NCBI GenBank assembly: GCA_020466095.1
Contig: CM035808.1
Coordinates: forward strand, 17,401,853 to 17,465,852
Source of the DNA: Chlorops oryzae
Taxonomy: Eukaryota > Arthropoda > Insecta > Diptera > Chloropidae
Reading direction: 5' to 3'
DNA: 64,000 nt
Shown here one piece after another: positions 11,680 to 23,404 of this stretch (position 1 is its first letter; each line of letters opens with the position of its first letter). A program made the position numbers and the translations under genes. The notes below the pieces were generated by a model. The model searched no databases. It saw nothing but the letters and a program-made list of their open reading frames with translations, and was not told the DNA's origin.

Positions 11680-11846
11680 GGGGTATTCACAAAGGCGTCG
11701 CAAAATAGTAAAGTCGGAAAATCGGAAGGTTTTATTTGCTTAAAAAGTTTGACAAGATACAAAAAAGGTTTAAAACTTTTTAAGAAGTCGCATTTTTTAG
11801 ATTTTCCGATTTTCCAACGTTTTTAACACGCTTTTGTGAGTTCCCC
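11680..11846. mobile_element. TA-flanked TIR MITE (167 bp)
   Basis: GGGGTATTCACAAAGGCGT at the left end and ACGCTTTTGTGAGTTCCCC at the right end are imperfect inverted repeats, each flanked by TA (11678-11679, 11847-11848). Inner halves also mirror (AAGTCGGAAAATCGG / CCGATTTTCC). Short size, no ORF and the TA target suggest a Tc1/mariner-type MITE. A related fragment is at 8190. Confidence 0.75.
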
Positions 11847-11848
11847 TA

Positions 11849-13973
11849 ATTGGTTTTTTTAGAGCTTATGCAATTAAATACTCTGTAAAAAGAGACCATG
11901 TTCAAGTCGAGCTGTCTCTATTTATTTGAAAAATTCCAGCTGGCTTAAATTCCTTTCTCGAAACAATTCGAGCATTTCATACCAAGCATTGACAACTTTG
12001 ATTTGTTGAGATTTTTGGTGGCAAAAATGGGGCCACATTTTATTTTGGGCAATGGATTCGAAACAATTTTTCCTTTGCCAGAATTAAAAGGAATTATTCC
12101 ATCAATCAAATTCGCAGCATGCTGGCGAAAATTTCTACAAGAATTAAAAAGAAAATAAGAATGATTAGAATTTGCAACCCAAAAAATGTAAGCCCACAAA
12201 AAATAGAATGGAACAATAATGAATTTTAGAATCAGTCGAGCCCATAAAATCCACCTGCTCTTCGCTTTGAACGAATTTCGGGCCTATGTTAATGCTCATG
12301 ACGTTAATCTTTTGAAAGAGAACTTCACGAACTTCACGAACTTCATGAATTGCAGCAACAAACACTTGCGAAAAACGCCAGCGAAAGAAAGATTCTTTTT
12401 TTGTTGTCTTTTCAGCGTTTTCAAGGATGATGACTCATCGTGCTTCGTTTTTCGTTTGAGTAATGCGACGTGTCGCGGCGCGCCGCTTTGACGTTCCCTT
12501 CATCCAGAAATAACTCAAGCCAAATATAAATTTTCCAAAGTTAGTTGGGGACTTCCAGCAGTGGAGTGTTTTTTGGGTGGATATGCTGAGAAACGCCTTT
12601 GAGAAAACAAGAAAAAAAAAATAGAAAATAAAAAAAAGAAGGGAAATATGTTCGCTTCACATTGACATGCAATGCAGCGAAGCGAGGAGCTTTGTATCCA
12701 CTTAATTCCGTTTGGCGAAGTCATTTTGGGTCATTGTTGTTTTAAGGTTCTTTTTTCTATTTTAGTTTTTATGTATGTTTGTTTATGTATGTTTTTGCGA
12801 CGATGTGGTGACGTGATTGGGTGTTGTTTTTGGCTGGGTTTTCTCGTTTTCTTCATAAAACATTCATGACTACGATGATGACATTGTGGTCATCATTGGC
12901 GTTCATCCGTCATTTTGATTACCCATTCTTATTCTTCTTGTCCGAAAGGTGAATTACGCACATCCGTGAGGGGTAACATTTTTTGGACAATGGTCTTCAG
13001 CTAGAAGAATATCGAGCTTTTGGGAAAAATTTTCTTCGTCCCAAATGTCAAATGTCGAAATTCGACAAGGCAATGAACGAATGTCGTGACTTTTTATGAC
13101 ATTCAAATTATTCCGAGCTAGCACATCAGGCTATAGTCTTAAATGTCGATAAGGGACCATTAGCAGCGGCATTTCGTGTTTCTCCTTGGGTATTTCAGTC
13201 GAACTGCAATGCACAGAGAAGCTTCATTTGGCCAAGAAAACAAAAAGTTTCAAATAGCTGCTGCAAATTATTCTCTGATGGGAAAATCCAAAATCTTCTT
13301 CAAATGATTTTCAAAGCTTTTCGATTTCTTTCGCCTTCTGAAGAGCTTGAAATTGCCGCTTGTGTTGGATATTATTTTAACAAAATATCCTCAAATCCAT
13401 GCAAGCATATGTAATGAGTTCCAAAAATTGTGCTTCTTCAACTTTATCGGACAAAGGAAGGAATTTTACCCCCATGTAGTGCTTAAATTTCCCAATCTCT
13501 CGGCGATTTGCTCTGCGATTGTTCGGCTACTTGAAGAACTCACCTGGAGAACACAACCGAAGCTGATTTATTCGCAGTCGGAACTGTGTAAAGGAGGTTC
13601 TCGAACACAAGCACAGGATGCTTATATACGAAATCTGTCCACTTTTCCTAATACATGTCCTAAAATGTGCCGTGGTGTGAAAACTGGGTTCGCTGTGTAA
13701 ATCAGTGGTATATTGAAATAATAAAAAAAAAAAAAAACGGCCTCGGTGGCTTCGTTCAATACACATGCTTTATACCGGGTGTATGGCATAGTACACGGTT
13801 TGTGAAACAATTTGAAAACAGTTATATTTTATTTTGGCTTATCTACTTCTTCATAGACTTCGTGCCCAGGCACCACAGCACCCGGCTGGGTTTTTAAATA
13901 TTATGTTTCTATATTCACTCATTAGTATTCGAATTCCCTTAAAGAACTACATGGACTGGCATCTTGTCTGAAA
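11849..13973. other. no gene seen
   Basis: Several ORFs of 65-117 codons occur (the longest at 13347-13700, plus strand) but show no domain, no supporting splice context and atypical composition. 12320-12350 has a small tandem ACTTCACGA repeat. 12765-12800 repeats TATGTATGTTT. One possibility is intronic/regulatory sequence of futsch. Confidence 0.4.
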
Positions 13974-13981
13974 CTTATGAT

Positions 13982-14220
13982 CAGGGCTCGGATTTTGTTG
14001 ACTTTTATAAATTTAAAGCATACTTTATGGGGCAAATTTTTTCTTACCAACATTTTGCGAATAATTTAAGCGAAATTTAACTTCAAACCGCATTTCTTAC
14101 TCCAAAAAAATTCAGATTGAAGTTAAAAATCGATTTGAATCTTAACTTAAGTTGAGTTCAATAATATTTGTACTCCATAAAGTATGCTTTAAATTTATAA
14201 AATTCAATAATCGAGCCCTG
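13982..14220 (+). mobile_element. hAT-type MITE, CAGGGCTCGG family, copy 1 (239 bp)
   Basis: The ends are CAGGGCTCGGATTTTGTTGA and the inverted ...TCGAGCCCTG, with mirrored AAATTTAAAGCATACTTTATGG inside. It is flanked by a perfect 8-bp duplication CTTATGAT (13974-13981 and 14221-14228). Eight-base duplications and CAGGG ends are hallmarks of hAT elements. Related copies lie at 22159, 30003 and 33767. No transposase, so non-autonomous. Confidence 0.9.
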
Positions 14221-14379
14221 CTTATGATCAACTTTAGATTTTTCAAGAATGGAAATAGTTTCAATGGTTTTTCCAAGACTTTCTTTGGCTTGAGCAATAT
14301 TCATGATGGCTACTTGCCTTTGACATTAGCTCAAAAAATATAATCGTCACATGAATGGGACAATAAACACTAATAACGC

Positions 14380-14401
14380 TTTTCTCTTTTCTCTCTTTCA
14401 G
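14380..14401 (+). promoter_or_regulatory. futsch: strong splice acceptor ahead of the futsch 5'UTR
   Basis: An unbroken pyrimidine tract TTTTCTCTTTTCTCTCTTT is followed by CAG with AG at 14400-14401. This is among the best acceptors on the plus strand near the gene and would join an upstream noncoding exon to the exon that contains the start codon. Confidence 0.6.
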
Positions 14402-15998
14402 ATTTTACGATATTAAATCAAATTTTAAGATTCAAAATAATAAATAATTCCATTCCAAAACTCAAGACATATGAGTGTGCATGTAATCAAATAACAAGGC
14501 ACGCTTATTTGGAAAAAAGTCTTAAAATTAAATTAAATTCAATAAAGACACAAAACGACTTAATTAAGAAGAAAATCGTAATCAATTAAAATATAATAAT
14601 AAAAAAAAAAAAAAAACTTACAAAAAAAGTCCACAGAAATATATATGAAAACTTTAAGCTTAATTCAAACACAAATACTCACTGGGAAGCTATACTAAAC
14701 TACTAAAAATATACAAATATATATATAAACGAATACAAATCGATGCACACAAAGAATAAAAAACTTAAATTAAATTTAAAATATTAAAAATTATTGAAAA
14801 TTCATTTATTAAAACTCGAGCCGGTTTTATGTGCAAGAAACTTTTTCGCGAAGAAATTTCAAAAGCGAGAACTTTTAATCCTCTTTGAAAAAATTTTGCA
14901 AAACGAAACAAAATTGAGTAAAATAAGAAAAATAATCCATAAAATCAAATTCGCCCTCTTCCAGCGCTAACCATTTCTTCAGACTTCGGCAGCAGCAGCC
15001 GCACACAGCCGACAGCCGGAAAAACTCTAATTTTGGAAGAAAAAAAAAATTGACTTTTGTGCGCAGAGCCGAGCGAGTACGAAGCGAGCGCGGAGTATTC
15101 TAAAAGGAAAAAACACAAAAAAAAAAAAATAAAAAAAAGTAAAAAATTGCGAAAAAAAAATTAATTATCGAAAGGAAATAAAGCGAAAATTAAAAAGCGA
15201 AAAGGGGGAAAAAGCGAAGAGTGAAAAAACCGCAGGAAAAATTGAAAAATCGTTGCGTGGAAGCAGCCGAAGACGTCATCCGTCTGTGCTTCTTTTCCAG
15301 CCAAGTCGAATTGAGTCGGCGGGTTGCATGCAACATCAGTCGTCGACGGAATTCGCAAGTGAATTGAACGCGTGCGCGGCATCAACTTTGATTGCTTAAG
15401 AGCAAATCGAAATTGAATTTAATTAAAAAGAATAGAACGGTTAGTACCGCCGTTTGGGAGCAACGGGAGACAAGACTTGTGCGTTAAGACTGAACGGAAA
15501 TTTCCAAGAAATTCCATTGGCCCAGTGCAGAGGAAAAGTGCTACTACGGCAAACGGAGGACGAGAGGACGATAACGTGAGATAGAGATTAGCGCTAGAGA
15601 GACATAGAGCTAGAGAGTGAAAAGATCAGAGCAGCAGGCTGTTATTAATTTTAAATTATAGCTACATTTAAAGTGGAAATTCGTCAAGAGTTTGAAAAAT
15701 TCGAAAGCGATTTCCCGATTCAAAACGATTGCGTACGAATTTAAAAGCGGAGTGGTTAAATGATTTGAAAACGGTTCCTGTTTTCGTACTCAAGCGTCAG
15801 ATGAATTAAAATCTCAATTGTTTAAAGCAAAAAAACTGATCCTTCGTCAATCGTCGCAATATTGAGAAAAGCTTCAAGCGAACTATATTGAAACCTGAAT
15901 AAAAAAATAAAATAAAAATTTGTTTAATCTAAATAAATAAATCAATTTACTGAACTTAAACGTTAATTGCGTAAACCTCTTGAGGAGAACTTCTTGAA
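14402..15998 (+). other. futsch: probable 5'UTR of futsch
   Basis: Between the acceptor at 14401 and the ATG at 15999 the sequence is ORF-poor and purine/AT-rich, with CAG-rich blocks near 14985-15025 and GAGCGA-type blocks near 15065-15095, as is usual for long fly neuronal 5'UTRs. Several upstream ATGs occur (for example near 14469, 14829, 15327 and 15760), each closed quickly by stops. The part before about 14960 is very AT-rich, so an alternative reading is a transcription start near 14980 (TTCTTCAGAC, imperfect initiator) with a shorter UTR. I see no strong internal intron. Confidence 0.5.
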
Positions 15999-16533
15999 AT
16001 GGCGGAAAAGACATCAATTGGCGGCAAAAAAGCCGGAGCCAACGGGTCTAGTGTTAATGCTAATGGTGCGACTGAAATGTTGAATGGCGCTAATGGCGGT
16101 GTTGGTGCCAATGGCAACGGGAATGGGCATGCTCCCGCAGAGCACCTTGCGATTGCGGCTGGTGGTGGTGGAGCTGATATTGGTAATGGTGGTGGTGTTG
16201 GTGTAGATGCTGCTGCTGGTGCTACTGTTGCTTTTGCTGCTGCCAACGGTGACGCTATTGATGCTGTCGGTGTGACTGGCGCTGTTTCGACTTCATCTGT
16301 TGCAATCGATGATGCTGCAACTGAAGCTGGTGCCAGCTCTTTGCCGCCATCGGAGGCTGGAATGCATCAACCATTGGATGCCGCTTGCTCCGATGGTGGC
16401 GGCGGTCCATCGAGTTTGGGTGGTGGCATTGTTGGCCCGCCAAGTCCAGTGACTGGCTGCTATTTACTTATCGTTTTGGGTGAGCCTCGATCGGAGGAGC
16501 ATAAGGATAATATTTTGCAGCATTTGTTGAAAG
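15999..16533 (+). CDS. futsch: futsch (MAP1B homologue), first coding exon
   Basis: Futsch is the fly MAP1-family protein that binds microtubules and organises axons, dendrites and synaptic boutons at the neuromuscular junction. This exon encodes 178 residues plus one base. Residues 1-153 are low complexity, rich in Ala, Gly and Asn (runs of GGGG and ANGN-type words). Residues 154-178, starting CYLLIVLGEPRSEEHK, are the opening strand and helix of the conserved MAP1 N-terminal domain; vertebrate MAP1B has YLLVV.GE..(T)EEH at the same place. The exon stops at AAG|GTAAGT (intron from 16534) in phase 1; reading through gives a stop within 13 codons. The ATG has purine at -3 and G at +4 and is the first Met of the frame. 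The rest of the several-thousand-residue protein lies beyond the window. Confidence 0.9.
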
Positions 16534-16539
16534 GTAAGT
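16534..16539 (+). promoter_or_regulatory. futsch: splice donor of the first futsch coding intron
   Basis: GTAAGT after AAG is a perfect donor. It falls inside the conserved MAP1 domain, so the next exon must continue that domain in phase 1. No such continuation is visible up to 64000, implying an intron of at least 47 kb in this assembly. Confidence 0.85.
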
Positions 16540-16584
16540 CAAACAGGAATTTTAAAATTTACCGTAAATAGTATGTTTAAAGAA

Positions 16585-17125
16585 GGAGGGGGAGAATGAG
16601 ACAGTGGGAGATAGAGAGAGTGAGATTGGGAGAGTGTGAGAGAGCGAGAGTGTGCGAGAGCGAGAGTGTGCGAGAGCGAGAGTATGCGAGAGCGAGAGTG
16701 TTTGCGAGAAAGACGGAGTAAAGAGGGATAAGAAAGAAGGAAAGAGGAGATGAAAGAGAATGAGAGAGGATGATAGAAAATGAGAAGAGGATGAGTTAGG
16801 ATGAGCGAGGATGAAGGAGGTGAGAAAGGGTGAGAAAAGGTGAGAGGATGAGATAGGATAAGAGAGGATAAGAGAGGATGGAGAGGATGGAGAGGATAGA
16901 GAGGATAAGAGAGGATAGAGAGGATAAGAGAGGATAAGAGAGGATAAGAGAGGATAAGAGAGGATAAGAGAGGATAAGAGAGGATAAGAGAGGATAAGAG
17001 AGGATAAGAGAGGATGAGAGAGGATGAGAGAGGATGAGAGAGGATGAGAGAGGATGAGAGAGGATGAGAGAGGATGAGAAAGGATGAGAGAGGATGAGAG
17101 AGGATGAGAGAGGATGAGAAAGAGA
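16585..17125 (+). repeat. purine-rich minisatellite, 10-bp units
   Basis: 16585-16900 is GA-rich with GAGAGCGAGAGTGTGC words. 16905-17010 is a nearly perfect array of AGGATAAGAG and 17011-17115 an array of AGGATGAGAG, two variants of one 10-base unit in separate blocks. The sequence is almost pure purine on the plus strand for over 500 bp, starting about 50 bp after the futsch donor. Minus-strand ORFs over it (Leu/Ser/Pro repeats) are translations of the repeat, not genes. Confidence 0.95.
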
Positions 17126-18665
17126 AAGAAAAAATGTTTGATCCTCTAACCCAGAGGGCCGATATGGGTTCATATCTCAATAGTTAGGTATGTCCTCAAA
17201 ACGAAAGTTCTGTCGATTGATAGAAATCCTTCAGCTGCATTCTATTCTTTGCACCAGTTTACAATATCCCAATTACCTTTTGAAATCAGAGCAAAAATAA
17301 TTACTCCCAATTTCAATGAAGACAAAGAGAAATCGAGAAAATCACACAACTCTGAATGAAATTAAAGAAAATTTTGGAATGGAAGCATGAGAATCGGCAT
17401 GAAATAGCCGACGTCATTCCGACTGACCGAAAAAATGTTTGATTATTCTGAATGCGCCGGCCGCAGAGGCGCAAAAATCTGATGTCCAAATCAAAGCACG
17501 CGACGCCAATTATTCATGCGTTAAAAATCGACAAAAGAACAAGACGACGACGCCGCCGACGACGACGACGCCGACGACGTCAATGGCGGAGATGGGGATT
17601 TGGCTTTCGCGTGCATTCGTGACTTAGCCGGCGCTTTGGGTGTTGGAGCATATCGTGATGGAATTTAGATTGCTTTGATGATTTTCCTAAAGCTTTTTGT
17701 TGACTTTTTAGCTAATAACCGCGTGCAGCCCCTTTCCAAGCGTCTCTAATTATAAATAACGTACACACTAATTATAATTAGGGAAGCCACAATTAAAATT
17801 GCAACGGTGGGAGGTACTTGAAACCATTATACATACATATATATTTTGCAGATTAATAAAATTTTTTTATCCCACTTTGTGAGCCTGAATTGGGGCCGCC
17901 ATTTTTTGTTTACAAAATGTGAAGATTAGAAATTCCAGTCCGAATTGAGTCGTAAGCGAGCTCAATATGCGGGTTCATATTCCAAAGAAGGATTCAAAAA
18001 TATCTCCAATTTAGGAAATGAAATGTTTACTGGGACAATTTCCATTGCATATCTTAGGGTGTGTCTGATTCCTTTCACTGTTTTTGATAACGTATTTTGA
18101 AATTAAATTTTAACGAGCAGAGGAGCCGAATTCGTCACCGGTGTATGAAATGAAATAATTTCGCAAAAAACGACTTTTTTTCCAAGCGATGCGAATGCTA
18201 GTTAAATAAATCAATGAAAAATTGATGCCGTTGTTAAATAAAATACGACGGATGCTAGTGCGAGTGCGCAATCACAATGCCACCGAATTCCAAAACGCCC
18301 TTTTTCAACGTAATTTTTAAATTCGTATTGAAGAAACTTGAGTATAAATAAAAATCTCATCATCATCCTTAGCTTTTTAATGTCCATCACTGAAGGTAAT
18401 GCTTTCATAAGGCACTGTCATATAAATTTCAATTATTCGGAACCGCGTCGCAGCTAACTTCAAGAGCTGGAATTTTGAGAGCGCCAGCGAGCTTATGCGC
18501 TTCATTTCTGAACTGCTGGAAAAGAAATTGTTAAGGGAAATTGATATCAGTTGGGTCCCTCTTCTCACATTCCTTCGGGAAGTGTAAAAGTCTTATTTGA
18601 ACATTTTCATTCCACGATTCTGTTTCTTTCGAATGAAATTTGACTTTCATATCAATAAAAATAAA
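17126..18665. other. intronic, no gene seen
   Basis: Apart from the trinucleotide repeat at 17541 I see no element ends and no ORF with a recognisable domain. The 62-codon plus-strand ORF at 17439 is built largely on that repeat. Confidence 0.45.
17541..17580 (+). repeat. (GAC)n/(GCC) trinucleotide repeat
   Basis: GACGACGACGCCGCCGACGA and continuing units span about 40 bp of pure trinucleotide repeat, GC-rich against the AT-rich intron. Confidence 0.9.
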
Positions 18666-19320
18666 ACAAGTAAGAAAGTAAGAAATCGGTCAAGCCCGAC
18701 TTTCATATACCCAGCGTTCCGACAATATTGACGTACCATGTTTTACCTCTCGACGGAGGTTACAAAAAATCTCTGTTGGAGGGCATAGCGGTGTGCGGAC
18801 CACATACATTTTTTTCCTACATTTTTCATTCGTCTTGATCAGTGCTTGTCAGCACGACCACTAGCACAATTTCTCTCATTCTTCACATGTATGTGTGCTT
18901 AAGAGGCTTCGTTCATTGCTGCTTCCAAACTGATTGAATTCTCTCGCTAACACAGACGCTGTGTGCGAGAAACAACAACAAAGAAACAACAAAGCCGCAA
19001 TACTCAGCTTTGTATGAAAGAGTATTACGCTGGTAAGCACTGGTCTTGATCAACCAATGTTTCGAATTTGAAATTTCGCCTTTTTATGAAAAATTTTGAC
19101 CATTTGTGGACGAGGCAGTGACCATTTTAACTTATGATTATTCTCGGGGTTCAACGTGCCTGTATGTCAAATTTTGGCGAGATTGGTCTAGCCGTTTGAA
19201 AAGGAGATCCGTCAACAGACCGAAGGGCATACATATATTTGTCTGTATCTACAGAGCTTAGTTCCAGCTGTTACAAGATTCGCACAAAACTAATATACCC
19301 CGCTTACGCTGTGTGTAAAA
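18666..19320 (+). mobile_element. Helitron-like (DINE-1-type) element, family A, copy 1
   Basis: It begins ACAAGTAAGAAAG followed by GGTCAAGCCCGAC, and ends CACAAAACTAATATACCCCG..TACGC plus an A-run. The same start, middle (GACAATATTGACG, TTTGAAAAGGAGATCCG) and end occur at 40337-40748. The terminal hairpin is degraded in this copy. A hAT-type MITE is nested at 18840-19042. Confidence 0.7.
18840..19042 (+). mobile_element. hAT-type MITE nested in the Helitron-like repeat (203 bp)
   Basis: The ends are CAGTGCTTGTCAGC and ...GCTGGTAAGCACTG. It is flanked by a perfect 8-bp duplication GTCTTGAT (18832-18839 and 19043-19050). The related repeat at 40337-40748 reads TTCGTCTTGGTCAACC across the same point without the insert, so the empty site is visible in the same window. 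Confidence 0.9.
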
Positions 19321-20773
19321 ATGCGAGGTAGAACACGTTAAATTGAAAATTAAAATTTTGCGCAAGACACTAAAGCGATTTAGGGGTTTTTTTTTTAAAG
19401 CCCTCGAGATTCGTTTTTCTCGGACTCGGTCTTCTCTAAAGTGAAAATTTGCATGTTCGACAGCAGCAATTGCGCTGGTGATGTGAGCAGTACACGGCCG
19501 CACATGTTCGAAACAGCTCAATACTTAATACGTGTCTATGGCTATGTGTGTGTATCTATGTATGTGTGTATGTTTGTGTGTACATAAAAAGCTTACATCG
19601 CTTGGTGAGAGCGAGAAAAAGAGCCAATAAGCTAGTTACGGTGAAAAAACATAAATTGCTTTCCCATTCACGTATAAAGTCCCATATTTATGCATAAGGC
19701 AGAGATACCTTGTTCAATATGCCCAAGTGTAGGCTAAGTTTTTTTCTTTCTTTCTTTTTTTTTTTTGCATTTTATGCATATTTCATACATACATGCCTGC
19801 AAGTGGGCAAACAAATTAGTTTAGCTCAATTATGCTGATGCTGATGAAGCAGTCATGCAGACTAGCGAGAGATATATCCGAGGAGAAAGACAGAATAATA
19901 AAACAAGCGGAGGCACTTAAGTGTACAATGTACATTTACTAACACAGCCTATGAGTATGGTGAATTCTTGGAAAATTCTTGTTGAAAATCACAAAAAATT
20001 CGATAAAGTATGTTGTGTACAAAACGTGCTTAAGCAAGCCCGATCCATATCCAATTTTTATTTACAAATTTAATTTTCTGGAAAGCTTTAATTCCGTAAA
20101 TCCAAATTAATTTCTGATAAACAGTAGAAGAAAAAGCAACAGCAAATAATAATATAATTTTAATTGAGATCGTTTATTTGCTTGCTGCATTGTCGATTGT
20201 GAAAAATTTATGAAATCGAATTAAAAATTTATTTATCATCGCCTGACGGTATGCAAAGCCTTTTTATTTTTGCTCTTCGTGTGTGACATTTAACCTGACA
20301 GTGGTGTTTTATCTGTTTAACCCATCATCGTGATACAACGGTTGATAAGTTTCGTAATTCATTTTTCATATTTCGGATGACTTGACGTTGTCAATGAAAT
20401 TTGTAGCATAGTTTTTGGTGACTGGAGAACGGGCGTGCTAAAATGTTTGGGTTTTGTGAGTAGGAAAGTTCATGGGAAATATTGGTTTTAATTAAAAATA
20501 TTAAAATGATTTTCACTGCGGCAATTTAATCGTTGATATTAAAGGTTGGTGTGCAAAAAATTGCAATGTACATTTTTATAATTACATTATCCGGTAATGA
20601 GAATGTAGCTGAGTTTATATTACAATAATGAACTACCGTTATCGATTTGCGGTTAAATTGCTTGTGCTTTATGGATTTTGGGCGATTTTAAGTGAAAAAT
20701 TTCCAATTTTGGCGAAAGCCTTTGAGGCATTTAATGCGTTCAATAAATCATTAGGATATATTTCAAATCACAA
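19321..20773. other. intronic, no gene seen
   Basis: A GT/TATG-rich patch lies at 19537-19582 and a C/T-rich run at 19741-19766. ORFs are under 90 codons without domains. Confidence 0.45.
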
Positions 20774-20775
20774 TA

Positions 20776-21041
20776 GGGACCTCAGTCGTTGCGACTTTTC
20801 ATCCAACCGATAAGTTCGTTACATACAAAATATCGATGTTTTTTTTTCTCATCAACAGTCGAAACACGAATCACCAATGAAAGCAACAATGGAGTCACAT
20901 GCAACTTTAATTTCAACTTGAGAAAAAGAAATCAAACTCGTTTGGTTTGGATCCGACCTTCGCGTACGACATTTTTTCTTTTTTGAATCCCCCAATCAGA
21001 CATGGTCAAATCGGATGAAAAGTCGCAACGTCTGAGGTCCT
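20776..21041. mobile_element. TA-flanked TIR MITE (266 bp)
   Basis: GGGACCTCAGTCGTTGCGAC plus TTTTCATCC at the left is mirrored by GGATGAAAAGTCGCAACG plus TCTGAGGTCC at the right, about 30 bp with two mismatches. Both ends abut TA (20774-20775 and 21042-21043), as for Tc1/mariner-type MITEs. The overlapping short ORFs are chance. Confidence 0.8.
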
Positions 21042-21293
21042 TATTAAGGCTTATGCACTTGAGTATAATAAATATAGCAGAACACTCAGATTCGCATGTG
21101 TTCAAATGGATGTACCGCAAAGATATTTTAAAGTATCAAAAGTATTCCAAACATTCCACTGGATATTATTACTGGGAGCATATCGGTACACTTGCAATTT
21201 TTTGAATATCACCCTGTTCCACCACAAAATTTGAATAAAAATTTTTTTTTAAATGAAGGCAGATACTTAGAGGTATTTAAAAAAAATTTATAT

Positions 21294-21640
21294 AGAGCGG
21301 CGTCGAACGCGGAATACACTGGAAAAAAAGTTGAAGTTTTCTTTTTAGTTTTGTGAAAAAAATTTTCTCAGTGTAAAATTTCGAAAAATTATTTTATATT
21401 CTCTGTTGTAAAAAAAATCAGATAACGTTTGTCTCATCTTCCTAGCTTGATTAGTTTTTGAGATATAAAATTTTGAAAAATGCAAAAACAAAATCAGAAT
21501 TTTCAAGGATATCTCAAGGACTATTCAAAATAGAAAACTAAAAAGTGGTGTCTACAGTGTTTTTCGATAGCGCCTATCGAAAAATCAACAAAACTTCAAA
21601 ACTCCTTTCATGATGTCGCAGTCCGCAAGACCCTTTAGGA
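21294..21640 (+). repeat. dispersed repeat, copy 1 (inverted relative to 37440-37797)
   Basis: GAATACACTG.AAAAAAA, CTTTTTAGTTTTGTGAAAAA, TTTTCTCAGTGT, TATCGAAAAATCAACAAAA and CCTTTCATGATG.CGCA all recur as the reverse complement at 37440-37797 in the mirrored order. The ends are not clearly TIRs. No coding capacity. Confidence 0.7.
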
Positions 21641-22158
21641 GCACCCTAATAGATATATAAGGGGTAAAAACATTAAAATGTATTTCGGAGTGTCAAATAC
21701 TATGCGTCATATCGATATGTGTCAAAAATGTATCACCAGTATGTATATTACGTCATGCTTGCCGTGCGTTCAGAGCCATTAAACTGCATTATTGTATCTT
21801 CAGCGGGACGGTGTTGACGCAACAAATGTTTAAAAGTATGTAATAAAATAATTAAATTGATGGACTCCACCTTCGCAGCAGTTGGCGAAAGTTGAAGTGC
21901 AATACCAATTATTGGCAGACATCATTAAATGCTCATCATTCTCCGACCACAGTTGAAAAAGAAATACAAATAAAAAAATAGACATAAGACTTTTATTTGA
22001 GCAATGCAATAAATAAAGCTCGTTTCATAAGCCATTAAAACAAGCAAACGCAAATACCCCGAGAGAAAAGTCGCTCAAATCATTGCAGTACCGATTCTGT
22101 CACATCAGCATCATAGCCCGAAGCCATTCACATATTTGAAATTACACCTTCTAATGAC

Positions 22159-22402
22159 CAGCGCTCGGATTTTTATTGACTTTTATAAATTTAAAGCATA
22201 CTTTATGGAGTAAAAAGTTGGTTTAACTCACCTTAAGTTAAGATTCAAATCGATTTTTAACTTCAATACGAATTTTTTTGAAGTAAGAAAAGCGGTTTGA
22301 AGTTCAACTTCGGTAAACTTATTCGCAAAATGTTGGTAAGAAAAATTTTTGCCCCAAAAAGCATGCTTTAAATATATAAAAGCCAAGAAAATTCGAGCCC
22401 TG
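22159..22402 (+). mobile_element. hAT-type MITE, CAGGGCTCGG family, copy 2 (244 bp)
   Basis: CAGCGCTCGGATTTTTATTG at the left, ...TTCGAGCCCTG at the right. The body matches copies at 13982, 30003 and 33767 (TTTAAAGCATACTTTATGG, ATTCAAATCGATTTTTAACT). The 8-bp duplication is CTAATGAC / CTAATGCC, one mismatch. Confidence 0.87.
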
Positions 22403-22410
22403 CTAATGCC

Positions 22411-23404
22411 ATTTGAACACCAACTGACCAAACCACATACCGGTTGAGTCGTTTTCCCCATCTTCACTTTTACTGCATATATTCCTCGCTCACGTTTCAC
22501 CAGGAGCCATAAATATTTTTTTCCCAACCTTTCATTCTCATTTCGTAGAGGGTGCTCTAATATACTTGTCGAAAAAAATGTGATGATCTTACTCGAGAGT
22601 AGCAATATTCGAGGTACGAAATTGAGCAAATGAAAAAAAAAGAAACGAAAATAATGGAAAAGGGAATGTGAAGAAGTGCAGAATTTTTTCCACTTTAATT
22701 CCTTAAAAAACTGTTTCGCTGATAGACACGAAACCAAAAATCAAATTAAAAAGATGGAGCTTCAAGCGAGTATACAATGACCCAAAGAAGTATGCTACAT
22801 TATGTGCGCCCTCGAGATTTGATTCGTTTTTTTTCTCACACTTGAACAGATGGAAAAGGTTAATCAAAAACCAAAATAATTACATTAAAATGTATATATA
22901 AATATTACGAAATATATAGTTACATAAGAAAATTAATCAATTTAATAAAATTCGCTGGGATCACGTTGTTAAATTAATTGAATTAGCCCGTAACAAGGTG
23001 TAAGCTGAGCATACTTCTTGCAATGACGTTGTCAAATGTCGCTGTTACGTATCAAGCGAGAATATTGTGGCTCTTGTTTTTCCAACCAGCCGTGCCACTC
23101 ACACGCACACACACACACACACACACACATGTTTATATGCTCTCCGTACACATGCGATGTACCTTCTCGTATGAGTAAATGGAATTCATACTTAGCGTTC
23201 ACTGCTTAAAGCAATTAATTTGCAATAAAAGCATTTTTTAATGTTGCCATTTCTTCTGCTTGAAGTGCTTTTTTGCTGCACGCGCACAATTGCCGCTCAT
23301 AAGAGCTGGCCCTTGCACATTCTGCACAGAGAAACGTACTCATGTATGTGCATTTGGCTGTGAGAAGTTCAAGGGCTTTTATATTCGCTGTTCTTATACG
23401 TCCA
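22411..23404. other. intronic, no gene seen; (CA)n microsatellite
   Basis: A CA-dinucleotide run lies at 23101-23129. The 169-codon minus-strand ORF at 22228-22737 starts inside unrelated sequence and runs through the hAT-type MITE, has no domain and is rejected as a gene. Confidence 0.5.

Noticed and set aside
16539..17180. 213- and 125-codon minus-strand ORFs
   Set aside because: They translate the 10-base purine repeat into Leu/Ser/His/Pro repeats in two frames; an artefact of the minisatellite.
22228..22737. 169-codon minus-strand ORF as a gene
   Set aside because: It covers part of a hAT MITE and unrelated flank and has no domain.
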